From positions 7,130,001-7,194,000 of the forward strand of contig OX485809.1 of the NCBI GenBank assembly GCA_950295325.1: a stretch of DNA of 64,000 nt. The letters are read 5' to 3'. Both the position numbers and the translations under genes were made by a program. Under the pieces are notes generated by a model that ran no database searches, was not told where the DNA came from, and worked only from the letters and a program-made list of their open reading frames with translations. Positions 35,884 through 50,200 of the stretch are shown here, one piece after another. Numbering within the stretch: position 1 is the stretch's first letter; each line of letters opens with the position of its first letter. Origin of the DNA: Polytrichum commune (taxonomy: Eukaryota; Streptophyta; Polytrichopsida; Polytrichales; Polytrichaceae).

Positions 35884-38800
35884 GTCGCGTGTTCCTCCAA
35901 CCGACAAATCTTGTGTCACTTGAAGTATTCATTGATTGTCGCATGGAAATGCACACACACACACATGCATATATATAAATATATTTATGTACATATATAT
36001 ATATATATTGTACGTACCTTTACTTATAAATGGTCATTTGGGTTAAAGAAATGCGCGAATAAGTTCACACTGCCACAAGTATATGCTGCTCACGAAAGCT
36101 TTCTAGAAAACGATATATATTGAATGCGCAAGTGGAATAATCTGTTGTTTAATTAATACATGTGCGAATTTGTGTCAATTGAAATGTGTTGTTGCCATTG
36201 CATCCCTGCTCTAGCTAGCTAATACTAGCTCGTTCACTAGTACTAGTATAGTGCGTGCTCTTTCACTGTTGGTCGGCGACGGTGATTAATAATGTGAAGT
36301 GGACTGCCTAGAACGTTGGGTTATCACCATGCACACTGTCAATTCACCTCCTCACTCACATGCATCATACACTGCGAGCTCTGAAAGCTGAGAGGATCGT
36401 GATGACTCACACACAAAATCTAGTTATCTGTGTCCGTGAAATATAGAGGCGCATGCACTATCAAATCCTATTAATTAAGTGAGGTTGTGTACATCAGCTT
36501 CGTCTATGGAACGGAAATAAAGGAGTGCAGGGAGTGCAGGGGCTTATTATTTTCCGAGAACATTAAGGGGGCGTGTATTGGTCTGCTGGCAAAATTCTCT
36601 TAAACAACTGCTTCGTTACATCGCGTATCCACAACCTGTTGGGCGTACGGGTTCGTATGGAGGAAGGAAACATGTGGGGTTGTTCGACCTCTGTAGTTCG
36701 CACTAAACCACAACTGCAGGTGGTTCTCTCTGGAAATTTGGAGTACATGCGTGGTAGTGGACTATGCGTGACAGTGCATATGAGATACCCTCTGAGTTTC
36801 GCAGGATTACGCGATTGACTGTGAGGGTTCTTTCTATTTGCAGTCCCCGGTCTCTGTACGTGTTGCGAGTTCCCAATGACAATGGTCTCTTCCATTCCAG
36901 AATGCACATATTTGCGGCTTAATATTACAGACACCCCACATAATTAATTGCTTCCTTGCTGCATCCAGGCTCAACAACTCATAGGACTTCTGCTTTGACA
37001 TAATGCCACAATTCTCATTGGTGAATGTGAAATCAACATCTGAAGGGGATGATTCAAATCATGCCGACACAAGTAGCCCACAAAATAGACAAAGGTGCAA
37101 ACCATGCTGTCTCACTGATGGCGCTAAATTTTACTGCAAAGGGGCATATATTAATAGAGTGCGTGTCAAAGCATTGGCATATACAATGCTCTCATGTTGA
37201 GGAGCTTGGGACATAAACTGTTTATACCACACAAAAAGCGAATGCCACAAGGTACTGCTAACCAAAAAGAGAAGCATTGCTATATATACCCTTCACATAC
37301 AACAATCGAGCCCTCCAATGAGTACCACATGCACTGCACATGTGTTGTCGAAGAAAAGCTTCCTATTAACTGCACTCCACCAAAACATTTCTATATCAAT
37401 TCTGGGGAATTTTGTTCCTCTATTTCACGACTTAAGGTGACTTCAAAAGTTCTGATATCTATGTATAAGCCGGCATCATTCTCGATGTCATAGACGAAAA
37501 CGTAGATGCACATGCGCACTGAGTGCCTTCAGCTGCATTCCATGACTCCTTAATTCGCTGACTTGCTGCACTTCAGTGACGTCTATCTTCCGCAAACATC
37601 GTCCGTCCCAACTCTTCAATCTGGGGATACACACTAATGTCATGAGTTATCTCACCCTTAACATGTGATCTGAAGACAACCATTACATGAAACAACTCCC
37701 AGAAGCATGCAAAATAGTGCCGTCTACAGCATTTGGGAGGGCTGCAGGAATATCCATCTCAGCCCGGGCAAGCACAACTTTGAACAAACGCACAAATAAC
37801 ATTGGTGATCCCCGCCCAGTCGTCTCAATAGAATGGCTAACTTTTCCGCACAGGACCGGACCTAAACTCGCAGGACAATTGAGCTTCCAAGGAGGCCATA
37901 AGCAATGTTTCACAAGGACCTAGGTAAGATTCCTAGGGAGATCTTACCTTCATGCTACATGGCACACTCCATGTTCCAATGTCATCTCCTCATTTGCGCC
38001 TCAATGTTGTGCTATGCGGGATCGTTTCAAGCAATCCCAACATCTTCTTGTCCCCGCAGCTATGTGGTACATGCGTCCTGTACGTACACACATAGGCTGC
38101 TATTCACCGTATAGGTGGGCATTCTTCCTACATGTTTCAAATTGCAAAATCGGGCTATATACGTCCTCCGTGACCGCATTCTGCAAGAATGTACAGTATC
38201 CACCAGATATGGCGACTATGAATGCATCAGAATTCTATTACAGTCAGATCAGTGCACATAATTAGTAAACATTTATGGAGTGGTTAGATAAATAATTAAA
38301 CGCCACAATAGCTGATACTTAATATCAAACCTTTTCAGCAAATATGATTTGCTTTGATGCACGTCAATTCACATCGCTTTGCACTCCAATACGACTTCAA
38401 TTCAACCTGCAACACGGGGGGGCCTGTGGATGACATATGTTCATTTCGGCACAGGTTTGGGGTGTCATCACATGTACCTTTGCACGACTTCGGTGGGGGC
38501 CATGCTTAAAAAGGTTGTTCCGGAAATCGGAGAAGAGCCCCGAACATGTCACTACTGTTAGTAGTCCACCCAACATACATATCTAGAATGCAACCAAAAG
38601 CATGGAAACTCCAATGCCTCGGCCGGGCAGCATGTGTCGTTGTGAACACATTGTGTCTCTCTATGCCCACAATGCGAGAAGTTCTGACACACTGTTTGTG
38701 GGCCACGGGGTCACTTCAAATGAAAGGGCGTTGCAACGCAATACATTCTGGTATGCCACGCTCTGTTTTCCACAGACCATTGGAGAAAACATTGTTTGAC

Positions 38801-39020
38801 TTGTAATGTTTGACCATCTCCAAATGTTACTCCCTGCGTGGGTGTTTGACAACTATTGCATGGCCAAATAGGGACTGATACAAAGGGCTATGGCGGAGAG
38901 GAGCCCGGTAAAACATGATGTGGTTGCAGCAGGTCACCTGATTCAATTAAATGCAATATCATATCATAAAAAACATAATGTGGATGTATTTTTCAATTAC
39001 CAGATGACTCACCTGGTATG
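35884..39020. other. CACTA-2 left subterminal region, no gene assigned
   Basis: An (AC)n tract followed by (AT)n lies at 35950-36010. The remainder has short open frames on both strands without recognisable domains. It should include the 3' UTR of the minus-strand partner gene. Confidence 0.45.
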
Positions 39021-39023
39021 GCG

Positions 39024-42000
39024 TTATGAGGATTTCTTGCTGGACACTTTCGTAGTGTCCATGCGGTTTCTCAGTTGTGAGGTGTCACGAACTTTGGCCG
39101 CTTGCGTAGAATCACCTTTCTTGCACTTGGAGTTGGTTGTCTTGCCTTCCTGCCTTTGCTCGGAAGCAATAGAAGTCACCCTGCCACAGACTGCTGAGGT
39201 TACATTGCCCATCATGCGTGTCATCTCTTCCATGCTCGGAACCTGCACGATATAGCAAACCCCCCCAATACAGGGCACTGTGGCAGTCCCTCCGCTTGAT
39301 CCAGGAAGGCGATGTGCTTTGGATAACGCCCGTCCTTGTTGAACATCACCGGAGTATCCTTGTAGAAAACTCTTATTACACTAATCATTTGTTGACCTTT
39401 CTTACATAGATCGTTCTCGTCATTTAAGCACCTAGACTTGTGGTTGATTCCTGCATATGCCTCCGCCACAACTTTCCCTTCGTATGCAGGGTGTAATACC
39501 CATACCTTGACTCTTACTCTAATTGGATTCTGCAACAAAAAAAATGTAATCCCACAACTCCATTATTAACATGACATGCTTGGACTTTGCTGGTCAACTT
39601 AAAAAATGAGCACATACTTCAATAACATGATGCGTGACACTGCCATGAGAAGGAGGAGGTTTACTCACGGAATTCTGTGGACGTTTGCCGAACTCCAGCT
39701 GTGTAATCACAGATGCGTCAATCAATGGTGTCTTGTACTTCTTCACTTGGGGACTTTTAGAGGTCGACCTCCCTCTCTGGCTCCTCTTCTTACTAGACTT
39801 TGGCTCGCTCAGAAGCTTCCTTTTCACTGGAACCTTGGGCAGCACTGGCAGTTCCTCACCTTCTGATTGTGCCTCAACTGGATTGCGCCCGAGATCATCA
39901 TCATCGAATTCATCATCTTCTTGCAGGTTGATATCGTCGTCGACTTCGGCTGTTTTACTCTTCCATTGGGGCTCTTCGTTGCGATGTATAGCATTGTCGT
40001 CCTTGTCGCTCCCCGAGCCTCCATCTTCATGTGAATCCCCTGGATCCTTGGGCCAATTCAACTTGGGAAATGTATTGTCAACCTCCTGACGTCTCCCACC
40101 AACACTTTTTGTGTCTTCCTCATAGCTGTAGTTCATAACGTGTGAGCTCTCAATAGACCTTGAAGGGCTCTCTATATCTATTCTTATTGACTTACCTTGT
40201 GAGCTTGAGTTTCTCAACTTCGCTGCACGGTGCTTTCCCAAAACTTTTTTAGAGATTTTTGCGGTTGGTTTAAGGGTGTCATCCGACGAATGGTCGGAAG
40301 ACAAAAGCTCATAGGACTGCGGGATTTTACCTTTTCCTGCCCGTGCATTCATGCCACGGCCAATATTATCGTCATCTATCAACAACAGATCGTCAAAGAC
40401 ACTATCCGCATGCCTGGTGCTCTCCGAGAGAGATGCACTGCTGGGTTTCATGTCCTTCATGTGGCGCGAGGTTCTGGGGGAGTCCCTGCCTCTACTCTTC
40501 CTATCCTGGAAGTTTGGCTTGGTGTGATCCGTAGGTGACTTTCCTTCTCTATGATTTAAGTCCACCACCTGGGATGCAGACGGCCTTTTCAACCCATGTA
40601 ACACCTCGCTTGCTGTGCGATTATTTGGCCTGGGACCCTGTGTGGCCTCTGCTGCACTGTCATGTTCAACATGGATACAGGCTTGAGCAGAGACATTGTG
40701 AGCTAGAGAGTCACATTCCGAGGAGAGGTTAGATACAAATTCATCAACCAAGGCATGTAATTTGTTGCTAATGTCTAGCATGGGTGGACGTTCCAAAGGA
40801 CCACCCGAGGAGGAGATCTTCGAGCTGGATGATGGGTGTGTGCGACGCTGCACTACCGTAACTTTGCTGGCATTTTCTGAGCGCTGCTGCATACATTCCC
40901 AGCACGCCACTTGGCTTAGATTTTTGTATATACATTAGGAAAATTGAGTAGACAAAATATGCAGTGAATCTCCAGTAGTTTGGATGTTGCAATCAGTGTA
41001 AGGCATGGGCGAAGAAAACACAGTCAACTCATTAAAAAGAGGGATTGTTGTTCACATACTTTTGGGGTATACAGTTTATCTTTCACATATGTGGGGTGAT
41101 GCACACCCTCTTCGCTTCCACTTGATGGTTGTTTCTCTCGAATATCCTTTCTGCGTTTTTCCTGCATATCCGGATACACACAAAGTGTCTTACAATGTGC
41201 AAAAATGCTCATAACCATGGTTCAGATGCAGTACAGTAATCGCTATGGTCTACAATAGCACTTGGAACTCAAAGCCAATGTGTTTTCCACATTTGCAACA
41301 TCATGGCTAATTTGCACAGCAAGAGGTTTAGGGCAAGAAAACGTACTGCTGAGCTATTTTTAGATGATGCATTTGCCTTGTTTCTTTCGCATTCTTTGCT
41401 CCCTTCCAATGACTTCCAATAATCTACCAATTGCAACCATGCCGCTGGTGGACAATCATCAGGCCTATTCTTGTCACCATATAGTGTCCAATGACGATGA
41501 TACACTGCTCTATTTCTCTTGTAAAGACGTTGAAGAAATCCAGCTACCATGCCTTATGGGAGAGGCTTCTCTATTATAAACTGTCTCTTCACTTCTTTCA
41601 TGATTTCTTGCATGGTGCACGGATTTTTAATGTCTATGTCGGCGTTCGGAACAATTGCAAGTGCAGCTAATTTAAGGGCGTTCAGGAACTGCGTTTTGTA
41701 TTGAACTATGTTTCCAGTGTTGTTCTGTTGGAGTCGGACTTGTGGCACTCTACCTTCCGCAATTGACCTTTTCACTTCTTTTAGATTAGATTTCTCTTCT
41801 GTCCTAAGTTGTTTTCTCTGTGACAGGATATAAGGTGGGGATGACTTACTGTTGTTCGTACTTAAGAGTACGGGAGGATTGTGCGTATGAAGGGGTGGCG
41901 ACTGCTCCGTCATGGAGTCATTTGTCTCGCGCAGGGTGCCTCCTCCAGATGACGTGTGGGCATTAGAGGATGTATGACTAGCTCGACGCCCGATAGTGGA

Positions 42001-42958
42001 TGGGGCCTGCCATGTGGTTTTTGGTCCCTTCTCTGCGGTGGAATCACCACGAAGCCCACCTGTATCCCGCGACATGCGCATTTCGTGGTGCACCCCAGAT
42101 TGACCTTGTCTGTCTGGAGGGCCGACTGGAGGGCCGACGACTGGCACAGCTGGGCCCCCTGTAGGCTCCATAGGCACACCGCTGGGGCGTTGGCGAGGTT
42201 GCGTGGTCTCCTGCCCGGATCCATGCATAGGTTGTGAAGTGTAGTACTCCTTTCCTGGCATGAATCCAGGTTGGGAGCTAATTGTAGCAGCTTGAGGCAG
42301 AGTCTGCAACGGCATCAACATGCGGTTGGCATTCGCTCCCTCAAAGTGGTTGTCTCGTTGTTGTGTTGGATATGTATATTGGCCCGTGTATGCATTAGTT
42401 GATGCATAAGGTGTCCCCACGCACGGGTTATACATGGTTTGTTGCCGACCACCCATATTTCTGAATCCCGGCTGTGAAGTTTGCCAAGGAATTGTGCCAT
42501 GCACTTGGTGGTAGGTCGTAGGGTAAGGCATACCAATCATCTGCGTGCAATTCAAGACGACAAAATTGGTAGCAATGTATTTTTTTAAACATTCCAAGTG
42601 GTCATATGTCGTTCATGGCATCCAAGGATTTCAACAAAATGCAAAAACCATTACGATACATTAATGTGAATAGCGTTCAAACAAAGATGTGAATGACAGA
42701 ATGTATAACGATGGATTATTATAAGAATGAGAAAGGGACATGGCGAACCTGTGTTTGATCGAACCGTTGTGGTTGCGCTGCTCCGACTCTAAAAACTTGT
42801 ACATACACAGGAGGCAATAAATCCAAGGTGAATAGACAGAATTGGCGTATCGTTTCTAACCTCTCCAGATTTGTAGATAGCATGTCTTGCAACTCATATT
42901 GCCAGTATGCCACGCATGCAGGCTGTCGAACGCAACGACGAAAATGTGTCAGACACAT
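39024..42958 (-). pseudogene. CACTA-2 partner gene (Transposase_24/Ptta-type), broken
   Basis: Minus-strand exons with phase-0 junctions: 42958(?)-42749, 42540-41347, 41161-41060, 40886-39669, 39529 to about 39255. Exon 42540-41347 starts with a Gln/Pro/Gly-rich region and ends in a Transposase_24-like domain with AAWLQLVDYWKSLEGSKECE. An in-frame TAA at 41554-41556 interrupts that domain, and coding sense resumes in the same frame right after it. The 1,218-nt exon encodes an acidic and Ser-rich linker with a basic patch (KKRSQRGRSTSKSPQVKKYK). The last exon (VWVLHPAYEGKVVAEA to PVLGGFAIS) resembles a small beta-rich domain found in plant CACTA-associated proteins, possibly DUF8039. Below about 39255 the frame changes. 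The first exon, expected upstream of 43 kb, was not found. Confidence 0.6.
41554..41556 (-). other. In-frame TAA within the Transposase_24-like domain
   Basis: Codons ...CTC CCA TAA GGC ATG GTA... read in one frame on the minus strand. The homologous CACTA-1 protein continues through this position, so this is a nonsense mutation and not a natural end. Confidence 0.75.
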
Positions 42959-45426
42959 ACCCCAGGCGGAATGTCGTCCACAAATTGTGTGCTTCTCACA
43001 ACATCGTAGTCGGCCACATTCACATTCTCATACTGTGATTCCATGGTATATCTGTGCAATCTGTCGTTGTCAACGTCAACTGCTAAATGCAGGGTGAAAC
43101 ACAGCAGGTGTGGCGCATACAACTATGATATGCAGTACTATATCAACAATGAACCTTGCATTTCAACAATGCATACCAAACAGCTGAAGATATCAAGGAC
43201 TGTCCTCACAGCAACAAATTCATTGGTGGACATCCTACTTTTGATCTTTTCTTTGTCATTTATCATTTTCTCAGCCATGTCTTGCAAATAAAATTTCCCA
43301 CGTCTAGCACTTCTGTTTCCCAAAAAATCGTCTTTTGTGTAGGACGCAAATGCCAAAGTTGCATACGAGAACCGACCAAACTGCGTATCTAATGACCAAG
43401 AGTATGCAGGACACATATGAACACCACAGAACGAGATCCTGTACATTTGCAACTCAGCTGCTTCTGGTTTCATGTTTCATTAGCAGATATACCAGAAAAT
43501 GTCATTCTTGTTGAGAATGGAGTGTAGGGATACCTGCGTGGACTACCGTATTATTCGGGCACCTTTTTCAGCAAAAACCTGCACATTACATGTTTTGAAC
43601 TGCATCAGTTGTCACATCCCATGTGCGATCCCATCCACATGTGAATCAATTGAGATTCTATGTGTGCACTCTGCAAATGGTCATCCGCAGAATATACCTG
43701 ACATTGTTGGCTAGGAGTGCACTGGAAAGTCGAACTATCTACACTTACCGCGAGGACAATGGCATTACAAATGACAAGGACGTGCCATGACAATGCAAAT
43801 GACACTACTTAGACCGCATGGGGAGCACAACAAGTCCGAAGCTGAGCACAATTTATGCGACCATCTCAAAATGAGGGTGGGAGATTAGATGTCACCTTCC
43901 GCCAGAGCATTGTTGATCTTCATCACAGTTTACAGAGGCCCTGCACGAAGGTGCAGATGGGCCATTATGTAGAAGTAGTCATGTCAACGGAAATCGGCCC
44001 TGCACATGTAAGAAGCCCCGAGATCACTGCACGCCCATGGGGAACCGCATCCGCCAAATCCTACACACCGGATTGGGACGTGTCGGGATGCATCCGGAGG
44101 TCAAACAGAGTAGGGAGAGATCGGGAGCATGGGAATGACCAAGCCGCACGAAAGCAAAACGAAGACCTGCATCTTCAAAAACATGCGAGGGACCCAATAC
44201 AATATTCACAACATGATTGTTCAGCCAAAACAAAAATGACAGCGCCTTAAAATCTGTTATGTTGGGGCTCCTCCTTCGAGCATCCTGCACATCCACAGCC
44301 CACATCTCTTGGGAAACACACAGATACAAACATGTGATTGGATCGGGACCTGAGGCTACAAGTTCTAGTACACGACCATAAAACCAACAAACATCCTTCC
44401 ATCACAACGCTGGGTTTCCCCTGCGATCTGCAGTATTTAATAAAATTGAGATTTGCGTTGGAGGAAATGACTGCAATGAATTGCAGTCTAATCACATTGA
44501 AGTGAACAGAGCGAATGCGACAAAGCCTGTCCGTCGGACTTCCACATTTCCACCGGAATGCGAGGAGAGATTGGTTGCTATAAAACAATGAACTGTCGCA
44601 ACTTCCTGGCATGTCGCAACTTCCTGGCGAAATTGCCAGACCCACAAGAAGCTGCACCGGCTACTGTAAAAAGGGGAAGAGAACTGGGGCCGCTGTGCTC
44701 CAGACAAGGGGATATGGTTTACATCTTGTCAAGAAGACACAAATAGTTTTCACAATACACAAGTTATCCGAAGTTCATGTAGCGCCACGGACACCAACAC
44801 CTCAATGTTCCGCGCAACGTTGCGGCAAGTTACTGCCACATGCAAATGTCAGCACAGTGGATGGTTGCAAAAAGAAGAGCTAAACTGCCAAACACATGCT
44901 TGTGTTTGAGGCAATACAAGAGTTAGATGGCCACAGCCATCCCGTGCACACTGTAGAACTGGATGACTTGTGGTTGGATACAATGGATGAGAGGGATACC
45001 TCAACAATACTTAGAATGCAAGACACTGGTTCTAAAAGACTGTCGTGCCTAACGAGTTGCTCCGCCATACCCACCATATCCAGACGTTGTCATTCCCTAC
45101 CACCCAGGGTGGTCCAGAGGCAAGTGACACTGAAGTTGCCGAAGACAATTGCGACGTGGAGGCCAACAAAAGCAAAAGGCGGTGTTGCGAAAGAGAAATA
45201 AACACAAGTTTAATGCAGGTGTCATGAGAATTCACGAGTATACAAACAATCATAGAAGCAGTCGAATACTCCCTCCGTGGGCTACCGGCATGGTAAGCCA
45301 ACTGCCCACCTAGCAAGTCTAGTGCACTCCAAAGTTCATTCACCAAGTTCATGGGGAGAAGTGCCCCTGTGGCCTCACAAAAGCAAAAGAACCTGCAGAT
45401 GGGGTACGCATGACAAGGGGATCTGG

Positions 45427-45514
45427 CCCACATCATTGCCGGGGGCTGGGTTAGATCTGGGAGCATGGCGATGGTAATGGCCGAGTTATGGGCAGCCCCC
45501 GGCAATGATGTGGG
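45427..45514. repeat. Perfect 22-bp inverted repeat, 44-nt loop
   Basis: Arms 45427-45448 and 45493-45514 are exact reverse complements (CCCACATCATTGCCGGGGGC onwards). GC-rich, so a stable hairpin in RNA or single-stranded DNA is possible. Confidence 0.9.
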
Positions 45515-45780
45515 CACATCCAGGTGATTCCCACCACCTCTGCATTCCCTCCCATGAGTGTCCCTACCTACGGCATATGGGCTAGCCCGGTACAGAGGCT
45601 GAGATCGACGGTGGGAGTTGTGCCGGGCAGCGTTGGGCTCCCCATCGACGACGGAGATTAGCCCGGGCAGGTGGGATTTTTTTTTTTGACGGCGGGCTCA
45701 TCCTGCGGTACACATCATCATCCCGTTCCGGTTGTCATTCCTGTCATTTCCATCCCTTTCATCACCTCCTCCATCCCTTT

Positions 45781-45990
45781 GCTTTCGCTTCGCCATCCCG
45801 CAGCTTTGTGTATCCCATTTGCTTTCGCTTCACCATCCCGCAGCTTTGTGTATACCATTTGCTTTCGCTTCGCCATCCCGCAGCTTTGTGTATCCCATTT
45901 TCTTTCGCTTCGCCATCCCTTTGCTTTGTGTATCCCATTTGCTTTCGCTTCGCCATCCATTTGCTTTGTGCATCCCTTTGCTTTCGCGAG
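45781..45990. repeat. 40-bp tandem repeat, five units plus remnants
   Basis: Units start at 45781, 45821, 45861, 45901 and 45941 (the last 39 bp), each beginning (G/T)CTTTCGCTTC and containing CTTTGTGTATCCCATTT. Since 40 is not a multiple of 3, all frames yield related low-complexity peptides. I do not read this as a gene. Confidence 0.9.
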
Positions 45991-47200
45991 CACTCTGCAC
46001 TCGCCATCCCTGCCTCCTATGGCATCTGTTCATGGTTCTCGATACCCTTCGCCACTAAGCAAAGCTACTGCGCTGTGCACAATGCCATGAATGAGCTCGG
46101 CAACACCTGAATTTTATGCAGTTGTGCGATAGTGGAGGTCATGTGGCAGCATGCCGGTGTGTTGTGAGAAGGGATGCCCTCCCTTTTGCTGTCTGTTGGA
46201 TTGTCCATGACCGGGGTGTTTAGAGTATGCTTCACACAAGTCTTCATAGTGAGGCGCGGCCTGTTAGCTGTAAGATTTTGCAGTACGTGAGATCGTGGAG
46301 AGGTCAACTTAATTTGGCGATAGTTTTGGTTGCCTTCTTTAACTGTAAAGTCTCCATTACCTTCAGGCATGAACGCTTCTGCACTCTTACGAGTGTGCAC
46401 AAATATGGTAGGCCTGTTTCCATGCACGTATTTTATGTAGTGAGGGTTTGTGTAGGGTGCTCAAACAAGCCCATGGCCACCGTGTTCCCAGGTCGTGGGT
46501 TTTAGGATGGGAAATCCTTTTTCATAGATAGATTTGTTGGGGAGGAGTTGGGAGGGGTAACCCGCGATCGGTACATGCACATGTCGATACATCTCCCTTG
46601 ACACAAGTATGGTTCAACGCACGATGTTATAGAATCGGTTGGAAACTTGCTCTGGAATGTGCAGGTTAATGTTGACAATTGTGTTGATGCAAGTATTCAG
46701 GTGAACCTAACAGGCGCTTTATGCACAGATTTATCAATGAAACTTGCTCTTTGTTTGATGTAGAATTCCTTCATGCCTGCCACTTGTTTTTGGATTACAA
46801 GCTTGCTTGAGACAGTCATAAGGAGACGGTTATTTACTAACGGTGTTGAATGCCTGTCCCTGAAGGATCTGGCTTGTCGACCACACGCAGTACAATAAGG
46901 TAGGTACTAAAGTATGAGATACTAGTCTTGATCGGATACTGTACACCTGTGCATTCATGGCCTTTGGTCATTCTGCATTCATATCTTGATTACATATTGT
47001 TAACATATGCATCCGAACCGGTGCTTCATTAAGCAAACTCGTATGTGTTCATGTTGCATATGGGCTTTGTGCATGTATTGTTAAATGTCATTATGGTGAC
47101 TGTCATTTGATATGTGCAGATCCATTACCAAAGGAGTCATTACGAGGTGCATGATTGATCACAAACCCGATCTGGGTTCGTCAGAGTGTACTGAGGGTAT

Positions 47201-50200
47201 ATGAATATGGAGGGTGAATTGAGAACGCGACTACCACTACATCATCCAGACCGCATCAAGGCAAGGGACTTGAAGTTGCAGCTCCGAGATGAAGAACGTG
47301 CAAACAGGAATGAATTGTCGGAGTACAGATGCCCGTGCAATCTTTGTGGGGGTCGGAGGCGACCCTACAAGACTAGCACAGTCGCACGTCACCTAAGGCA
47401 TCGAGGTAGGCATGGTGCCTTGAGAGGTTGGACCCAGGTAATATTTTTTACTGCACCTGCCATGAGGAACTGGTTTTGTGAGTTTCCATATTATTTTGGT
47501 TGTGTTATCCGTATTAATGCAGATGTCATGAGAAGCTGGCTTTGTGAATCTCAATCTATATCTTGGTTGTGCTCAAAGTATTAATGCAGGTGTCATGAGA
47601 AGCTGGCTCTGTGAATCTCAATCTATATTTTGCTTGTGGTCAAAGTATTAATGCACACGTCATGAGAAGTTGGGTTTGTGAATGTCAATCTATTTCTTGG
47701 TTGTGTTCAAAGTCTCAATGCACCTGCCATGAGAAGCTGGGTTTTGTGAAGTTCCAATCCATCTTGGTTGTGTCCAAAGTCTCAATGCACCTGCCATGAG
47801 AAGCTGAATTTGTGAAGTTCCACTACATTTTGGTTGTGCAGAAAGTCTTATTGTGCACAAGCTCCCACTAATGTGTTCGTCATTGCATTCAGGGTGATGA
47901 CTTTGACTCTTCAGACGAAGAGTGGGACCAACACATTGGGGGTCATGCAAGAGCATTTCTTGGCCTTAATGAGCCCATAGCTGAGATAGCACTAGACGAT
48001 GGGGTTGGAATTGGAATGATGGTTAGGAACGCATTTGTGCGTGCGGACAATATTCACTTGCGGGCGACCACGGCTGGAAGCTCCCCGACTACAGTTGGGG
48101 ATCACTCACCCATTCACCATGAGTTGTCTGGAGACGGGGATCATTTTGGCGTTGAGAACACAAACCAAAGGGATAGAGGTGGTGGAGAAATTGAACCTTC
48201 AAGCCCGGGGTCGAATCCCTCTGAGTCAGGTGACTCTCACAGCCAGGTACCATTTAGACACGGAGAAGGCAATGGCAGTGGACGATGTAGCGGAGAGGAG
48301 GACTTCGATGGCAGGCCAGACAATGTTCACCCAGAGGAGGAGACAAGTGTATCTTCAAGCGAGGATGATTGGGAGGCATCCGATGACAATGGCAGTGATG
48401 GGGAGGACGTGGAAGACTTGATGGGCCAAGTTCCAACCGAGCGCATGGGATCAAATCCCGAGATGGATATTGCTGCGACGCTACCATTGTATGAGGGAAG
48501 TACCTTGTCAATGCTAAGCGCAACTCTATTGATTGTGAATTGTTGCAAGACACATGGTGTCTCCAACGCGTTCATGAACGAACTACTCATGCTTTTAAGC
48601 GGGAGCATTTTGCCTGTGGGGAATTGCTTGCCCTCAACAGAGTACGAGGCGAGCAAAATTCTGCGAAGACTTGGTTTGGCGTACAACATGATACATGCAT
48701 GTCGGAATGGTTGTTGTTTGTTTAGGGGCGATTTAGAGGACAAAGAAACATGTCCAGTTTGTGAGGCTGATAGGTATAGAATGTGCGGTCGTTCAAGGGT
48801 ACCCACATTGATATTGCGCCATTTCCCGTTAATTCCTCAGCTGCAAAGGATGTTTAGTTCAAGGAAGTTGTCAAAGCTAAACTTATGGCATCATTTTAAC
48901 AAGTCAGTAGATGGAAATATGAGGCACACAACTGACTCTCCGCAGTGGAGTTTTGTCCACACAGAATTGGAACCCGAAGCGGGGAATCATGCATTTGGTC
49001 GAGATCCACGGGATATACATCTGGGAATTGCCCTGGACGGCATGAACCCATACTCCGAGAAGCGCAGTACTCTGAGCTTGACTCCGGTTATTGCCTTCAA
49101 CTACACTCTGCCTCCGTGGTTGGTAACCAAAAAATATTTTGTCATGTTGTGTCTTCTAATTCCAACAAAAGTAAGTCTAACGGGGTTGAATGTTGATGTG
49201 TTCATACAACCATTGGTAGATGAGTTGCAGCAGCTCTGGAGTCGGACCGGGGTTCTAACCAGGGACGCTAGAGCGTATATGGGAATGTCACACTTCAATC
49301 TGAGGGCTATTTTGATGTGGACTCTTCACGATTTTCCAGCATATGGGCTCATCTCTGGACTGACCACAAAAGGGTTTAAAGCATGCCCTGTATGTGGACC
49401 ACATACAATATCCCGCAGGTCAAAAATACTTAGGAAAAACGTGTACTGCAAATGCCATAGGAGGTATCTCCCTGAAGACCACTACTTTCGTGGTGCGGAT
49501 GCTGCATTCGACGGGCTTGCGTGTCATGAAACGTCGGAGGAGCCATTGACAGGGAACCAGACAATTCGACGAGGCCGCCAATCGGAGGCCTACATTGACG
49601 GCGGCGGCACGGAGAAGGATGATGAGTTTCCTGCCAAGGAGCACGGTGTGAAGAGGGTGTCCGCACTATACCAGCTACCATACTGGCGGGTTAGTCTTCC
49701 ATGCCAAAGCCTATGAATTTTGATGGCTATTGTGCAATTGCATGTTGTCAATTATGTCAATGATATACTTAGTCAACCTATAAATTGTAATGTTGTTTTT
49801 GATACCATATTAACTCATAGGACTCGAGATCCTTACTTGATGCCAATTTTCCGGGTTCCATCCAAATTGCCCAAGTCAAACTAAATTAGTTCCTCGCATG
49901 CCAGGTATGATTTGCATTAAATTAAAAAATTTGTGGTATCTTGTTTGAATATTGTACATCACTGCCTTCTTGTCTGTTAAGAGGTTTAGAACTCTTAATG
50001 TTGTCCTGAAATATCATTATAATATCAGGGTGTATCCCTTCCCCATAAATCGATCCTGGACTGGAAGGAAAAACCCTAAACTGCGAACGTGAGTCGCAGG
50101 TGACTGCCATGTCACTGTCACAGCTTTAGCTATATCCCTTTGCTTTCTGTTTCAGCATTAGTTTAGCACCCAATGTCAATTATTTTCTAAACACAATCTC

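Larger units (their letters stand above)
42960..47200. other. CACTA-2 region between the divergent genes
   Basis: Should hold the promoters and 5' exons of both CACTA-2 genes. No exon homologous to the first exon of the CACTA-1 partner gene was recognised. It contains a perfect hairpin (45427-45514) and a 40-bp tandem repeat (45781-45990). Short basic open frames across the tandem repeat are by-products of the repeat. Confidence 0.45.

Noticed and set aside
38890-39255. Plus-strand 121-codon frame as a gene.
   Set aside because: It lies opposite the better supported last exons of the CACTA-2 partner gene and shows no domain.
45718-46110. Overlapping frames encoding basic, repetitive peptides.
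   Set aside because: They are produced by a 40-bp tandem repeat whose length is not a multiple of three; every frame gives a similar peptide.
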